Assembly (NCBI GenBank): GCA_900769985.1
Contig: CAAGIS010000064.1
Span: 1-64,000 of the forward strand
Reading direction: 5' to 3'
DNA length: 64,000 bases
DNA from: Spirochaetia bacterium
GTDB taxonomy: Bacteria; Spirochaetota; Spirochaetia; Treponematales; Treponemataceae
The translations under genes and the position numbers were made by a program. Shown one piece after another: positions 42,023 to 51,508 of this stretch. The notes beneath the pieces are model-generated. The model had not been told where the DNA came from. It ran no database searches and saw only the letters and a program-made list of their open reading frames with translations. The stretch's first letter is position 1. Each line of letters starts with the position of its first letter.

Positions 42023-43819
42023 ATGTTTACACGAAAAACGAAAATAGTATGTTCGATAGGACCGGCTTCTGACAATGATGATACAATCCGCAGCATGATT
42101 CGTGCAGGAATGAATATTGCGCGCTTTAATTTTTCTCACGGAACGTATGAATGGCATAAACAGGCGATGGAGCGCGTCCGCCGTATTTCTGATGAAATTG
42201 ACATTCCAGTTGCCATTCTCCTTGATACAAAAGGTCCTGAAATACGTACCGGCCTTGTAGAAAATGACGGTAAAATTACGATTTCTGCAGGAGAAAAAGT
42301 TGAAATTGTTACGGACGATTCGTTCTGTACGGCATCTTCCAGTGGAAAAAACTGCCGTATTTCTGTTTCATGGAAAGCCGCCTGTGAAAAACTTTTTCCG
42401 GGTGTAAAGGTTCTGATTGCAGACGGTTTGATTGAACTTGATGTAGACGAAATCCGAAACGGCGTTGTGTACTGTACTGCCGCAAATTCGGGCACAATCG
42501 GAAGCCGTAAGAATGTTAACTTAATAGGCGTTCATGCAGGGCTTCCGATTATGTCAGAAAAAGACAAAGAAGACTTGAAATTTGGTGCACAGATGGACGT
42601 TGATTTTGTTGCCGCAAGTTTCGTGAGTTTTCCTGAGGAAGTTGTTGAAATTAAGGAATACCTTAAAAGCGTAGGTGCAGATGCGCGCGTCATTGCAAAG
42701 ATAGAAAATGAAGAGGGCGTAAATAATATCGAAGGAATCGTAAAGGAAGCGGACGGAATTATGGTTGCACGCGGCGACTTGGGAGTTCAGCTTCCGACGG
42801 AGCGCATTCCTCTTGCGCAGAAGGCGATTATCCGCGTATGCCGGGCTGCCGCAAAGCCTGTAATTACTGCAACGCAGATGCTTGATTCGATGATTGTAAA
42901 TCCGCGTCCGACGCGCGCAGAACTGACTGATGTTTCAAATGCCGTTTTTGACGGAACGGACGCCGTTATGCTTAGCGGAGAAACTGCCGGCGGAAAATAT
43001 CCTGTTGAGTCTGTAAAGATGATGGCACTCATAACGCGTACGACGGAAGTTTCCGATGAATATTTAAGCCGTATGAAAGCGGCCGATTCGTCTTTTAAGC
43101 CGGGAAACGAGATTGGCTATATGGTTGCTCACAGTGCATATAAGCTTTCAAGAAATCTTGAGGCAAAAGCGATTATCGTTCCGACTTTGCACGGAAATAC
43201 GGCGCGGATTATCGGCGGATTTCGCCCTGAGCAGATTGTAATTGCCGTTACGCCAGAGAAGAAAGTCTGCCGCCAGCTTATGATTCAGTGGGGAATTTCT
43301 CCAGTTCTTTGTCAGGTTGCAGACGATTCTGAAACGATGATTCAGAATGCGGTAAAGCTGGCTCTTGACTGCGGGGCAGTTCACCTTTCTGATAAAGTCG
43401 TAATGTGCGCAGGAATTCCGATTTCAAGTCCGCTTATGGTAAATACGATAAAAGTCATTCTTGTCGGAAACGTAATTGCGCGCGGCACTTCGTTCGGTTT
43501 TGCAAACGAGAACAAAAAGAAGGCTCGCGGCCGTGTAATACACGATGACAATATGCCGCTTATAAAAGACAAGTTCAACCTGCACAAGCATTTAATTCTT
43601 GTGTGCAACAGAATTACAGAGGAACTTATTCCCGCTCTTCGTGTGGTAGACGGTGTTGTTGCAGAGTCCGGCTGCGATATTCCGGCAGAGCAGCTTTCTC
43701 TTGTAAACAGGGATTTAGTATGGATTCTAAATGTACCAGATGCCCACAGGACTCTTGAAAATGACCTTTCTGTTACTCTTGACTCTGACCAGGGCATTGT
43801 GTATGAAGGTATTGTCTGA
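42023..43819 (+). CDS. pyk: Pyruvate kinase with extra C-terminal domain
   Basis: Converts PEP and ADP to pyruvate and ATP. The barrel has KIVCSIGPASDN, RFNFSHGTYEWH, LLDTKGPEIRTG, the Lys/Glu site in IAKIENEEGVNNI and MVARGDLGVQLP (usually G-V-E-I-P), and VITATQMLDSM. At 598 aa it is about 120 residues longer than the basic form. The extra C-terminus (about residues 500-598, ELIPALRVVDGVVAESGCDI to DSDQGIVYEG) resembles the PEP-utiliser mobile domain seen in Bacillus-type kinases, but lacks its G-G-x-T-S-H-A motif. No clear ribosome-binding site precedes the ATG. Confidence 0.93.
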   Translation: MFTRKTKIVCSIGPASDNDDTIRSMIRAGMNIARFNFSHGTYEWHKQAMERVRRISDEIDIPVAILLDTKGPEIRTGLVENDGKITISAGEKVEIVTDDSFCTASSSGKNCRISVSWKAACEKLFPGVKVLIADGLIELDVDEIRNGVVYCTAANSGTIGSRKNVNLIGVHAGLPIMSEKDKEDLKFGAQMDVDFVAASFVSFPEEVVEIKEYLKSVGADARVIAKIENEEGVNNIEGIVKEADGIMVARGDLGVQLPTERIPLAQKAIIRVCRAAAKPVITATQMLDSMIVNPRPTRAELTDVSNAVFDGTDAVMLSGETAGGKYPVESVKMMALITRTTEVSDEYLSRMKAADSSFKPGNEIGYMVAHSAYKLSRNLEAKAIIVPTLHGNTARIIGGFRPEQIVIAVTPEKKVCRQLMIQWGISPVLCQVADDSETMIQNAVKLALDCGAVHLSDKVVMCAGIPISSPLMVNTIKVILVGNVIARGTSFGFANENKKKARGRVIHDDNMPLIKDKFNLHKHLILVCNRITEELIPALRVVDGVVAESGCDIPAEQLSLVNRDLVWILNVPDAHRTLENDLSVTLDSDQGIVYEGIV

Positions 43820-43840
43820 AAATTTTTAACGAGTTTGTTT

Positions 43841-44434
43841 ATGAATAAAAGACAAAACGGCTTTGATTCTCTTCCGGGGTCAAAGCTTGCAGAAACAGGA
43901 AAAAAAATTTCTTCAAAGAAAATCCGCCGTATTCTTGGTATTGATCCGGGCCTTGCAAATACTGGTTTTGGTGTTATAGATTTTTACAACGGCAGATACA
44001 GAATGGTCAGTTATGGGGCAATTACGACAGAATCTGCAGAACCTCACAGTCAGCGTCTTTTGACAATATATAACAGACTGTGCGCTGTAATTGATGAGTT
44101 TAAGCCGACGGAAGCAGGAATGGAAACGCTGTATTTTGCAAAGAATGTAAGTTCTGCAATGGGTGTAAGCGAGGCGAGGGGAGTAGTATCTCTTTGTCTT
44201 GCACAGCATTGTATTGAACTTGCAGAATATACTCCGAATCATATAAAAAAAGCTGTCTCAGGAAACACTACTGCCGATAAGGAACTAGTCCAGAAATACG
44301 TTCAGCTTCTGCTTGGATTAAGCGAAGTTCCAAGCCCTGACCATGCCGCCGATGCCCTTGCCTGCGCAATAACTCACGTTCATTATTCATCGTTTGATAA
44401 TACTGCCCCGTGCAATTCTCGCTGCGTGAGGTAA
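43841..44434 (+). CDS. ruvC: Holliday junction resolvase RuvC
   Basis: Endonuclease resolving Holliday junctions in recombination. The core begins RRILGIDPGLANTGFGVID with the first catalytic Asp. The other acidic residues lie in AGMETLYFAKNVSSAMGVSE and SPDHAADALACAITH. An N-terminal Lys-rich extension of about 30 residues precedes the core, where most RuvC begin almost at the first Asp block. Start is the ATG at 43841; a TTG at 43835 is in frame. The C-terminal tail ends with cysteines (PCNSRCVR). ruvA and ruvB are not adjacent. Confidence 0.92.
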   Translation: MNKRQNGFDSLPGSKLAETGKKISSKKIRRILGIDPGLANTGFGVIDFYNGRYRMVSYGAITTESAEPHSQRLLTIYNRLCAVIDEFKPTEAGMETLYFAKNVSSAMGVSEARGVVSLCLAQHCIELAEYTPNHIKKAVSGNTTADKELVQKYVQLLLGLSEVPSPDHAADALACAITHVHYSSFDNTAPCNSRCVR

Positions 44435-44510
44435 ACTGATGTTTGCCAGTTTTTTCTGCTGGAAAAGTTTTTGTTGAAGTTAAGACAGGCTTTTTATAAG
44501 ATCATCATGC

Positions 44511-44837
44511 ATGATGAAAGATGATACTGGAAGCATTTGCATAAGGAATGAGGCTTATGGTAATTCTCTCCAGATAGTTGAGATTTATGCAAAAGAGAAA
44601 GAAAAGTCTGGGTATAGCCGGATATGGACTGGAAATCTTGCTGCAGGTTCAAGTGAATTTATTAGTATTGATGAGGGAGAATATTCTGTCGGAATTATTG
44701 TTGCCGGCACCTGTTCTCAAGGATGTCCTGTTGAATGGACTACACAAGCAGGAACAGGATATAACGTTTATAAAAGAGTTAATTCTGGAAACTGTATTTA
44801 TGTAACGTTTGATGGAAAAGGTGTTTTCTTTGAGTAG
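44511..44837 (+). pseudogene. Probable 5'-truncated exported-protein remnant
   Basis: A 108-aa frame without a ribosome-binding site or signal peptide. It has a beta-rich domain (SICIRNEAYGNSLQIVEIYA, WTGNLAAGSSEFISIDEGEY, KGVFFE). The pattern of an Asn near the start, a Trp-x-x-Asn-Leu turn, an x-Gly-Ser segment and a Gly-x-Tyr turn recalls a family of exported treponemal proteins that start with a lipoprotein signal. Loss of the leader suggests a decayed or moved copy. No paralogue is in the window. An intact small cytoplasmic gene is the alternative. Confidence 0.45.
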
Positions 44838-44883
44838 CGCTTTTTATGTTTAAGGAAAAATGCTGTTGTTTTTTAGCGAAATT

Positions 44884-44933
44884 TAAGGTTAACACTGAAA
44901 ATCCTCAATAGGATTTATTCAGTGTTTCCTAAG
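44884..44933 (+). repeat. Dispersed hairpin repeat, type A, copy 5
   Basis: Forward copy: TAAGGTTAACACTGAAAATCC, loop TCAAT, AGGATTTATTCAGTGTTTCC. The left extension found in copies 2 and 4 is missing. Confidence 0.85.
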
Positions 44934-44963
44934 AGATTTCTACTTACATTTCTACTTGGCTCC

Positions 44964-44992
44964 TTGAATTACCAAAGAAAATAAGTTATCAT
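44964..44992 (+). promoter_or_regulatory. Promoter of the acyl-CoA synthetase gene
   Basis: TTGAAT (44964-44969), 17-nt spacer, TATCAT (44987-44992), 7 nt before the ATG at 45000 with no ribosome-binding site. Confidence 0.5.
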
Positions 44993-44999
44993 AAAAGTT

Positions 45000-47000
45000 A
45001 TGTACAAATTAGACCAATTATTGCATTTTATATCTCGGCAGCCTAAAACAATTGGAAAAACTGTGCCTCAAATGTTAAAGCAGAGAGTTGCAGAATGTCC
45101 TGATACAATATTGCAGGCTGCTAAAAATGAGATTGGAACTTATGAATACCAGAGTTACAGACTTGTATATCGTCATATCTTGGATTTAGCCTGTGCATTG
45201 CGCGAATTTGGAATAAAAAGGGGCGATTTAGTTGGTCTAATTTCAGATAACCGCAGGGAATGGTTTATTACGGATTTAGCACTTTTAAGTCTTGGAGCTG
45301 CAGACGTTCCGCGTGGCTGTGATTCAATGGGAACAGAAATCAGGTTTATTTTAAATTTTACGAGTTGCAAAGTCTGTTTTTTTGAAAACGAACGCCAGTT
45401 AAATAAAGTTCTTGAAAATATCGAAGAAGTTCCTGAACTGACAGACGTAATTCTTTTTGATTCTCCGAGTGACCTTACAATGGAACGTGCTGCATTGCAG
45501 GGAATCCGCGTACATAAATTCATAGAGTTTGAAGACGAAGGAAAAAAATCTTCTCCTGCACAGAGAGCTGCAATCGAAGAAGAAATTGAAAAGACAGAAG
45601 GCTCTGATCTTGCAACAATAATTTTTACTTCTGGTACGACAGGAACTCCAAAAGGAGTAATGCTCACTCATGATAATTTTATGGCGCAGTGTGAAGTAAT
45701 TAAAGACGTTCTGACAACTGCAAAAGAAGGCGATATGTGGCTTTCTGTTCTTCCTGTATGGCATATTATGGAACGCGCTTACGATTATTTTATAATTGCA
45801 TTAAAAAGCGGAATTGCATATTCAAAACCATCTATAGAAATAATGAGGGAAGATATTGATAAAATTCAGCCTGAATGGATTGTAGGCGTTCCTCGTTTAT
45901 GGGATTCATTTATTCAAAGTTGTTACAGGGAACAGCGTAGAAAAGGCGGGCTTTCTTTAATTCTTTTTAATATTGCAATGGGAACAGAAAAGGCATTCTG
46001 CTGGGCTCATGACAGGGTATTTGGCTGGATTTGCCGTTTTTCGATAAAGCAAAAAATTCTTGACAGAATATACGGCATTGTTCCGTTCCTTTTGACTGCG
46101 ATTCCTGCAGGACTGTGCTATCTTTTTGCAATCAGAAAATTGCGTCACAAACTTGGCGGAAAAATAAAGGCATGTATTTGCGGTGGTGGAAGTTTGCAGC
46201 CAGAGAACGACTTGATTTTCCGTGCGATGAGAGTTCCTCTCCTTGACTGTTACGGTATGACGGAAACTGCGCCTATTATTTCTGTGCGTAGTCCTAAAAA
46301 ACCGATTTCCGGTTGTGTAGGTAAAATTTTCCCGTCTGCGCAGGTAAAAGTCGTTCCTCAAAAAGACGGAATTCCTTTGTCAAGCAATCCTCTTCCACAC
46401 GGAAAAAAAGGCATTGTTTTTGCAAGAGGACGTCAGGTAATGAAGGGCTATTACAGAAGGCCTGATTTGACAAAACAGATAATCGACAATGACGGCTGGA
46501 TAAATACCGGGGATTTCGGTATGCTGTCAATTAATAATGAAATTGCAATTATCGGACGCGCAAAAGATACTATTGTCTTAATGAGCGGCGAAAACATTGA
46601 ACCGCAGGTTGTAGAAAATGCAATCTGCCGCAGTAAATATGTCGAGTCGTGCGTAGTTGTAGGGCAGGATAAAAAATATATCGGTGCGCTCATAGTTCCG
46701 CGAAAAGCAAGCCTTTTGCAATATGCAAACGACAACAACATTTTGTACGGTTCTTATGATTCTCTTCTGGAAACAAGTGAAATTTTAAATCTTATCCGCG
46801 AAGAAATCGATAATTTTATCGATGAAAAAAACGGGTTCAGAACTTGTGAACGTATAGGACGATTTGCCTTGCTAGCAGAAAGTTTTAAAATTGGAAAAGA
46901 AATTAATGCAAAGCAGATTGTAATGCGTCATAAAATCGAAAAACTTTATGCAAGGGAAATCCGTTCTCTTTTTGCAGCGAAAAACAATAACGGAAACTGA
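45000..47000 (+). CDS. AMP-forming long-chain acyl-CoA synthetase
   Basis: A 666-aa ANL-superfamily enzyme that activates a fatty acid as acyl-AMP and then acyl-CoA. The AMP-binding P-loop is FTSGTTGTPKGVML (about residues 209-222). Other motifs are CYGMTETAPI, INTGDFGML and KDTIVLMSGENIEPQVVE. It resembles the long treponemal/FadD15-type enzymes more than short E. coli FadD. A hydrophobic segment near residue 360-375 (PFLLTAIPAGLCYLFAI) suggests membrane association. Its own promoter predicts a leaderless mRNA. Chain-length preference is unknown. Confidence 0.9.
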   Translation: MYKLDQLLHFISRQPKTIGKTVPQMLKQRVAECPDTILQAAKNEIGTYEYQSYRLVYRHILDLACALREFGIKRGDLVGLISDNRREWFITDLALLSLGAADVPRGCDSMGTEIRFILNFTSCKVCFFENERQLNKVLENIEEVPELTDVILFDSPSDLTMERAALQGIRVHKFIEFEDEGKKSSPAQRAAIEEEIEKTEGSDLATIIFTSGTTGTPKGVMLTHDNFMAQCEVIKDVLTTAKEGDMWLSVLPVWHIMERAYDYFIIALKSGIAYSKPSIEIMREDIDKIQPEWIVGVPRLWDSFIQSCYREQRRKGGLSLILFNIAMGTEKAFCWAHDRVFGWICRFSIKQKILDRIYGIVPFLLTAIPAGLCYLFAIRKLRHKLGGKIKACICGGGSLQPENDLIFRAMRVPLLDCYGMTETAPIISVRSPKKPISGCVGKIFPSAQVKVVPQKDGIPLSSNPLPHGKKGIVFARGRQVMKGYYRRPDLTKQIIDNDGWINTGDFGMLSINNEIAIIGRAKDTIVLMSGENIEPQVVENAICRSKYVESCVVVGQDKKYIGALIVPRKASLLQYANDNNILYGSYDSLLETSEILNLIREEIDNFIDEKNGFRTCERIGRFALLAESFKIGKEINAKQIVMRHKIEKLYAREIRSLFAAKNNNGN

Positions 47001-47023
47001 CGTTTTTTGCCGATAATCATAAC

Positions 47024-48124
47024 GTGAAAAAGTTTCTGATTTTTATTTTGTTCAGTTTTTCAGTTTTAAGCTTCTCTTTTTCCGAGGCAGACATTCCTTT
47101 TGCTGATGCCCTTATTCCGTCTGGTAAATTACCCGAAGTCCTTGACGGCATTTGGGAAGGCAGCGACCGTTATATTATGTTTCAGGAAAATTCTGAACTT
47201 GATGAAATCCTTGACAGTCAAATTCAACTTGATGAACCTGGTTATATTTGGTGTTATTTAAAAATGTTTTACGGCTGGTATACTGACCGCGCCGCAGAAA
47301 AGACAAACCGTAAAAATTCTTCTTATCAATATGATACAAATGATGTTGTTTTCCGTGACATTCAGAATATAAAAATAGAATTTGTTCCGCTTCTTGATGT
47401 TGAAAATTGCAGTGCGTTTGAAATTGTAATTACATATCCAAATGTTAAAGAAAAATATTCAGTTCCTGTTGCAGTAATAGGTGACAGTCTTTTTCTTGAT
47501 TTTGCCATAAGACAGCCTCAGTCAGATTCTGAAAATATAAAAAATCGTAAAAATAACAATGATTTGTATGGTTTCTGGAGTTCTGTTCCTGAAGTGTCAG
47601 GCATAAAAATCAGCAGGCCTGTTATAAGTGATTCGCTTTATTCGATGTATGTTGCAGATGACTGTGTATATTATATAAGATACTGGCAGACTGATATGGA
47701 ATTTTCCGATGGGCTTGCTGTCTTTTCTGACGGAAAAAATAAGTATGAAGTTCCAAAGCATATAAAATCAAGCGGCAAGATTTTTACATGTGTAAATGGG
47801 CGCAGTTCAATTATACGCAATGTGGAACGCAAAGCGCTGCCTCTAGAAAATTATGATGTAAACGATGATAAAAACATAATCGGATTCGGTACTCCTTATC
47901 TGTCGCGCATAGAAAAAAAATGTTCGCTTGAAAATATGATGAAAATTGTAATGCAGGATAATACTCGTCGCGCTCCATATCCTGACCCGCCTTTTCCTCC
48001 GAGTAATCTTGATTGGCATCTGGATGATATAACCCGGCTTGAAATTAATAACCAGATTATTCAGGCAGTGCGTCGCCGTCAGCGTGAATTCTACGAAAAA
48101 TATCAGCTTGGGTTAAAATTTTAG
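47024..48124 (+). CDS. Exported protein of unknown function, 366 aa
   Basis: A GTG start leads into a signal peptide (KKFLIFILFSFSVLSFSFS). The remainder is a mainly beta, aromatic-rich domain without recognised motifs. It includes GIWEGSDRYIMF near the N-terminus and a C-terminal helix rich in Arg. No lipobox cysteine. It follows the acyl-CoA synthetase by 23 bp, so is probably cotranscribed, then meets a type B repeat and a terminator. I do not recognise a family; it is most likely a periplasmic or surface protein. Confidence 0.72.
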   Translation: MKKFLIFILFSFSVLSFSFSEADIPFADALIPSGKLPEVLDGIWEGSDRYIMFQENSELDEILDSQIQLDEPGYIWCYLKMFYGWYTDRAAEKTNRKNSSYQYDTNDVVFRDIQNIKIEFVPLLDVENCSAFEIVITYPNVKEKYSVPVAVIGDSLFLDFAIRQPQSDSENIKNRKNNNDLYGFWSSVPEVSGIKISRPVISDSLYSMYVADDCVYYIRYWQTDMEFSDGLAVFSDGKNKYEVPKHIKSSGKIFTCVNGRSSIIRNVERKALPLENYDVNDDKNIIGFGTPYLSRIEKKCSLENMMKIVMQDNTRRAPYPDPPFPPSNLDWHLDDITRLEINNQIIQAVRRRQREFYEKYQLGLKF

Positions 48125-48182
48125 GAAAGTACTGAGTAATCGCTTCAAGTGTTAATCAGTACTTCCTTAACCTTGAATGTAG
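48122..48182 (-). repeat. Dispersed hairpin repeat, type B, copy 2
   Basis: Reverse copy beginning at the stop codon of the gene before. GGAAAGTACTGA pairs with TCAGTACTTCC around loop GTAATCGCTTCAAGTGTTAA. It carries the end CTTGAATGTAG, identical to the outer end of type A copies, so the two types share termini. Confidence 0.8.
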
Positions 48183-48186
48183 TTTT

Positions 48187-48232
48187 CAAAAATTCTATAT
48201 ATGGCAGGATATATATAGAATTTTTTATTTTT
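48187..48232 (+). terminator. Strong rho-independent terminator
   Basis: AAATTCTATATAT and ATATATAGAATTT pair over 13 bp around GGCAGG, followed by a long T tract (TTTTATTTTTTTT). The A tract before the stem lets it work on both strands. Confidence 0.85.
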
Positions 48233-48292
48233 TTTCGCTATAATAATGAAAATTCGCTTGAAATTTAAACTTGAACATTAAGAGGTTTTATT

Positions 48293-51200
48293 TTGTATAA
48301 GCCAGTAGATTCTAAAGCAAATTTCCCAAAACAGGAAGAAGAAGTACTGAAGTTTTGGGAAGAAAATGACACTTTTAAAAAATCGGTAAGCCAGCGTGAA
48401 GGCTGTGAAGAATTTGTTTTATATGACGGGCCTCCGTTTGCAACTGGTCTTCCTCATTTTGGACATTTTATTCCGTCTACTATAAAAGACATTGTTCCTC
48501 GCTATCAGACAATGAAAGGAAAAAAAGTAGAACGGCGTTTTGGTTGGGACTGTCACGGACTTCCTGTAGAGAACCTTATCGAAAAAGAACTGGGACTTAA
48601 TTCTAAACACGAAATCGAGAATTACGGAATCGAAAAATTTAATGATGCCTGCAAGGCAAGCGTTTTGCGTTATACTTCAGAATGGCGTTCTACGATTACA
48701 AGAATGGGGCGTTGGGTTGATTTTGACAATGATTACAAAACAATGCAGCCTGATTATATGGAATCTATTTGGTGGGTCGTAAAAGCGTTGTGGGATAAAG
48801 GAATGATTTATGAGGGAAAATATATTCTCCCTTACTGTCCGCGCTGTTCGACTGTACTTTCAAATCACGAACTTGCGCAAGGCTATAAAGACAGAAATGA
48901 TCCTGCGGTAACTGTTCGCTTTAAGGTTACTCAGACTTCTCCTGCAATAAACGATTCTGAGATGGCAAATGGAAAAACTTATTTTCTTGCATGGACGACT
49001 ACTCCGTGGACTTTGCCTTCAAACGAAGGTCTTTGTATGGGACCTGACGTTGATTATGTAAAAATTCAAGATAATGAATCAGGTGATTTTTATATTCTTG
49101 CAAAAGCCAGACTAAGCGCTTATTACAAAAATGAATCTGACTATAAAGTTATTTATGAACGCAAAGGTAAGGATTTTATCGGTGCAAAATATGAACCCCT
49201 TTTCCCTTACTTTGAAAATTTAAAATTTGCGGAAAATTGTGCAGAAATTACAGGACAAAAATGTGCTGACGGTGCGTTCAGAATGTTTAATGCCGATTAT
49301 GTTTCTACAGAAGATGGTACTGGAATAGTTCACATTGCACCGTCTTTTGGTGAAGAAGACTCAAAGGTTTTTAAAGGAACTGGAATTCCTTGTGTTGAAC
49401 CGATGGACGCTGAATGTAAATTTACAAAAGAAGTTCCTGATTACGAAGGACGTTTTGTAAAAGACTGTGATAAGGACATCATTGACCGCCTCAAAAAAGA
49501 AGGTAAACTTGTAAAGCGTGACCAGATTGTTCACTCATATCCGCATTGCTGGCGCTGTTCAAGTCCTCTTATTTACCGCGGTATCGGTTCCTGGTTTGTA
49601 AAAGTAGAAGAAGAACATGACAGGCTTTTGAAGGCGAACAGCCAGATAAAATGGCAGCCTGCACACATAAAAGAAGGTCGTTTTGGAAAATGGCTTGCAG
49701 GAAGCCGTGACTGGGCAATAAGCAGAAACCGTTACTGGGGAAATCCGATTCCAATCTGGGTTTGTCCTGATTGCGGAGAAAAAAAATGTGTAGGAAGCCG
49801 TCAGGAATTAAAGGAACTTTCTGGCATTTATCCAGAAGACCTGCACAAACAGTTTGTAGACAAAATTACGATTCCGTGCAAATGCGGCGGAACTATGAAA
49901 CGAATTCCTGAAGTTCTGGACTGCTGGTTTGAGTCTGGTTCAATGCCTTATGCTCAGAATCATTATCCTTTTGAAAATAAAGAATATTTTGAAAAACATT
50001 ATCCTGCGGATTTTATTTCTGAAGGTCTTGATCAGACTCGCGGATGGTTTTATACACTGACAGTTCTTGCAGCAAATCTTTTTGACAAGCCGGCTTTTAA
50101 GAACTGTATTGTAAGCGGTCTTGTTCTTGCAAGTGATGGTCGCAAAATGTCTAAATCGCTTCGCAACTATACTGACCCTGTAGAAGCAATCAATCAGTAT
50201 AGTGCGGATGCACTGCGCCTGTTTTTGATTCATTCTTCTGTCGTAAAGGCAGATGACTTGCGTTACAGCGATGAAGGTGTAAGGGAAGTTCTCAAAAACA
50301 TTATAATTCCGCTATGGAACAGTTACTGTTTCTTTGTTACTTATGCAAATATTGACAAAGTATCTTGCACTGGTCACATGTTTGACAGCAACCTTCCTGA
50401 AAATCCGCTTGACAGATGGATTTTGTCTGTAACACAGACACTTGTAAAAGATGTTACTAAAGCAATGGACGATTACGATTTATCAGGAGCAATCGATCCG
50501 ATTGTATCTTTCATCGAGCAACTGAACAACTGGTATATCAGGCGTTCCCGCAGGCGTTTCTGGAAAAGTGAAAATGACAGTGATAAGACAGAAGCATATG
50601 AATCTCTGTATATTGCATTAAAGACATTTGCAAAAGTTGCTTCTCCTTTCATTCCGTTCATAACAGAAGAAATGTGGCAAAACCTCAAGACTGACGAAGA
50701 CAAAGAATCTGTTCACCTTGAAGATTATCCTGTCTACAATGAGAAATTCCATGATGAACATCTTGAATTTAAAATGGCGACTGTTCAGAAAGCAATTTCA
50801 ATGGGAAGAAGCCTTAGAAATCAGTTCAACATTAAAAACAGACAGCCGCTTGCAAGTGTTGCCCTTGTAACCCGTAATGAAGAAGAAAAGAAAGTCCTTG
50901 CAGAAATGCTTGATTCAATTAAAGAAGAACTCAATGTAAAGGATGTTATTTTCCACGAACGCGAAGATGAACTTGTAGAATATAAGGCAAAGGCAAATTT
51001 CAAAGTACTTGGAAAAGAACTTGGTCCTTTGATGAAAGAGGCAGCTGCAAAAATCGCTTCTCTTGAGCAGAATCTCATTCAGTCAATTCTTGATGGGGCA
51101 AAACTTACAATCGAAGTTGCAGATAAAACTGTAGATTTGGTTGCAGACAAAATCATAGTTGACAGAATCGAAAAAGAAGATGTGAAAGTCATAAACGAAG

Positions 51201-51508
51201 GTACTCTTACTGTCGGACTTGATACAAAGATTACAGAGCAGCTCAAAGAAGAAGGTTATGTCCGTGACCTTGTTAGGGGAATTCAGAATTTAAGAAAAGA
51301 AAGCGGTTTTGAAGTAACTGACCGTATAATTCTTAAAGTTGGCGGTGAGTCAGAACTTAAATCAGCATATGAAGCTTTTGAAGATTTCATCAAAGGTGAA
51401 ACTCTGGCAGTTGAAGCTGACTGGAATGACACAATTTTACAGGATACTTCTTCTGTAAAGGTCGAAGCTGATGATAAAGTATGGAGCATAAAAATTGAAA
51501 AAAAATAG
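48293..51508 (+). CDS. ileS: Isoleucyl-tRNA synthetase, eukaryote-like (type 2)
   Basis: Charges tRNA-Ile. The HIGH-equivalent motif is PPFATGLPHFGHF (residues 45-57) and KMSKS is DGRKMSKSLRNY. An editing domain of about 200 residues includes TTTPWTLPSNEGLCMGPD. At 1071 aa with PHFGH it is the eukaryote-like IleRS2 class, often less sensitive to mupirocin; resistance here is inference. The start is TTG at 48293 with AGAGG 7 nt upstream. Followed by a lipoprotein gene overlapping its 3' end and by upp. Confidence 0.95.
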   Translation: MYKPVDSKANFPKQEEEVLKFWEENDTFKKSVSQREGCEEFVLYDGPPFATGLPHFGHFIPSTIKDIVPRYQTMKGKKVERRFGWDCHGLPVENLIEKELGLNSKHEIENYGIEKFNDACKASVLRYTSEWRSTITRMGRWVDFDNDYKTMQPDYMESIWWVVKALWDKGMIYEGKYILPYCPRCSTVLSNHELAQGYKDRNDPAVTVRFKVTQTSPAINDSEMANGKTYFLAWTTTPWTLPSNEGLCMGPDVDYVKIQDNESGDFYILAKARLSAYYKNESDYKVIYERKGKDFIGAKYEPLFPYFENLKFAENCAEITGQKCADGAFRMFNADYVSTEDGTGIVHIAPSFGEEDSKVFKGTGIPCVEPMDAECKFTKEVPDYEGRFVKDCDKDIIDRLKKEGKLVKRDQIVHSYPHCWRCSSPLIYRGIGSWFVKVEEEHDRLLKANSQIKWQPAHIKEGRFGKWLAGSRDWAISRNRYWGNPIPIWVCPDCGEKKCVGSRQELKELSGIYPEDLHKQFVDKITIPCKCGGTMKRIPEVLDCWFESGSMPYAQNHYPFENKEYFEKHYPADFISEGLDQTRGWFYTLTVLAANLFDKPAFKNCIVSGLVLASDGRKMSKSLRNYTDPVEAINQYSADALRLFLIHSSVVKADDLRYSDEGVREVLKNIIIPLWNSYCFFVTYANIDKVSCTGHMFDSNLPENPLDRWILSVTQTLVKDVTKAMDDYDLSGAIDPIVSFIEQLNNWYIRRSRRRFWKSENDSDKTEAYESLYIALKTFAKVASPFIPFITEEMWQNLKTDEDKESVHLEDYPVYNEKFHDEHLEFKMATVQKAISMGRSLRNQFNIKNRQPLASVALVTRNEEEKKVLAEMLDSIKEELNVKDVIFHEREDELVEYKAKANFKVLGKELGPLMKEAAAKIASLEQNLIQSILDGAKLTIEVADKTVDLVADKIIVDRIEKEDVKVINEGTLTVGLDTKITEQLKEEGYVRDLVRGIQNLRKESGFEVTDRIILKVGGESELKSAYEAFEDFIKGETLAVEADWNDTILQDTSSVKVEADDKVWSIKIEKK

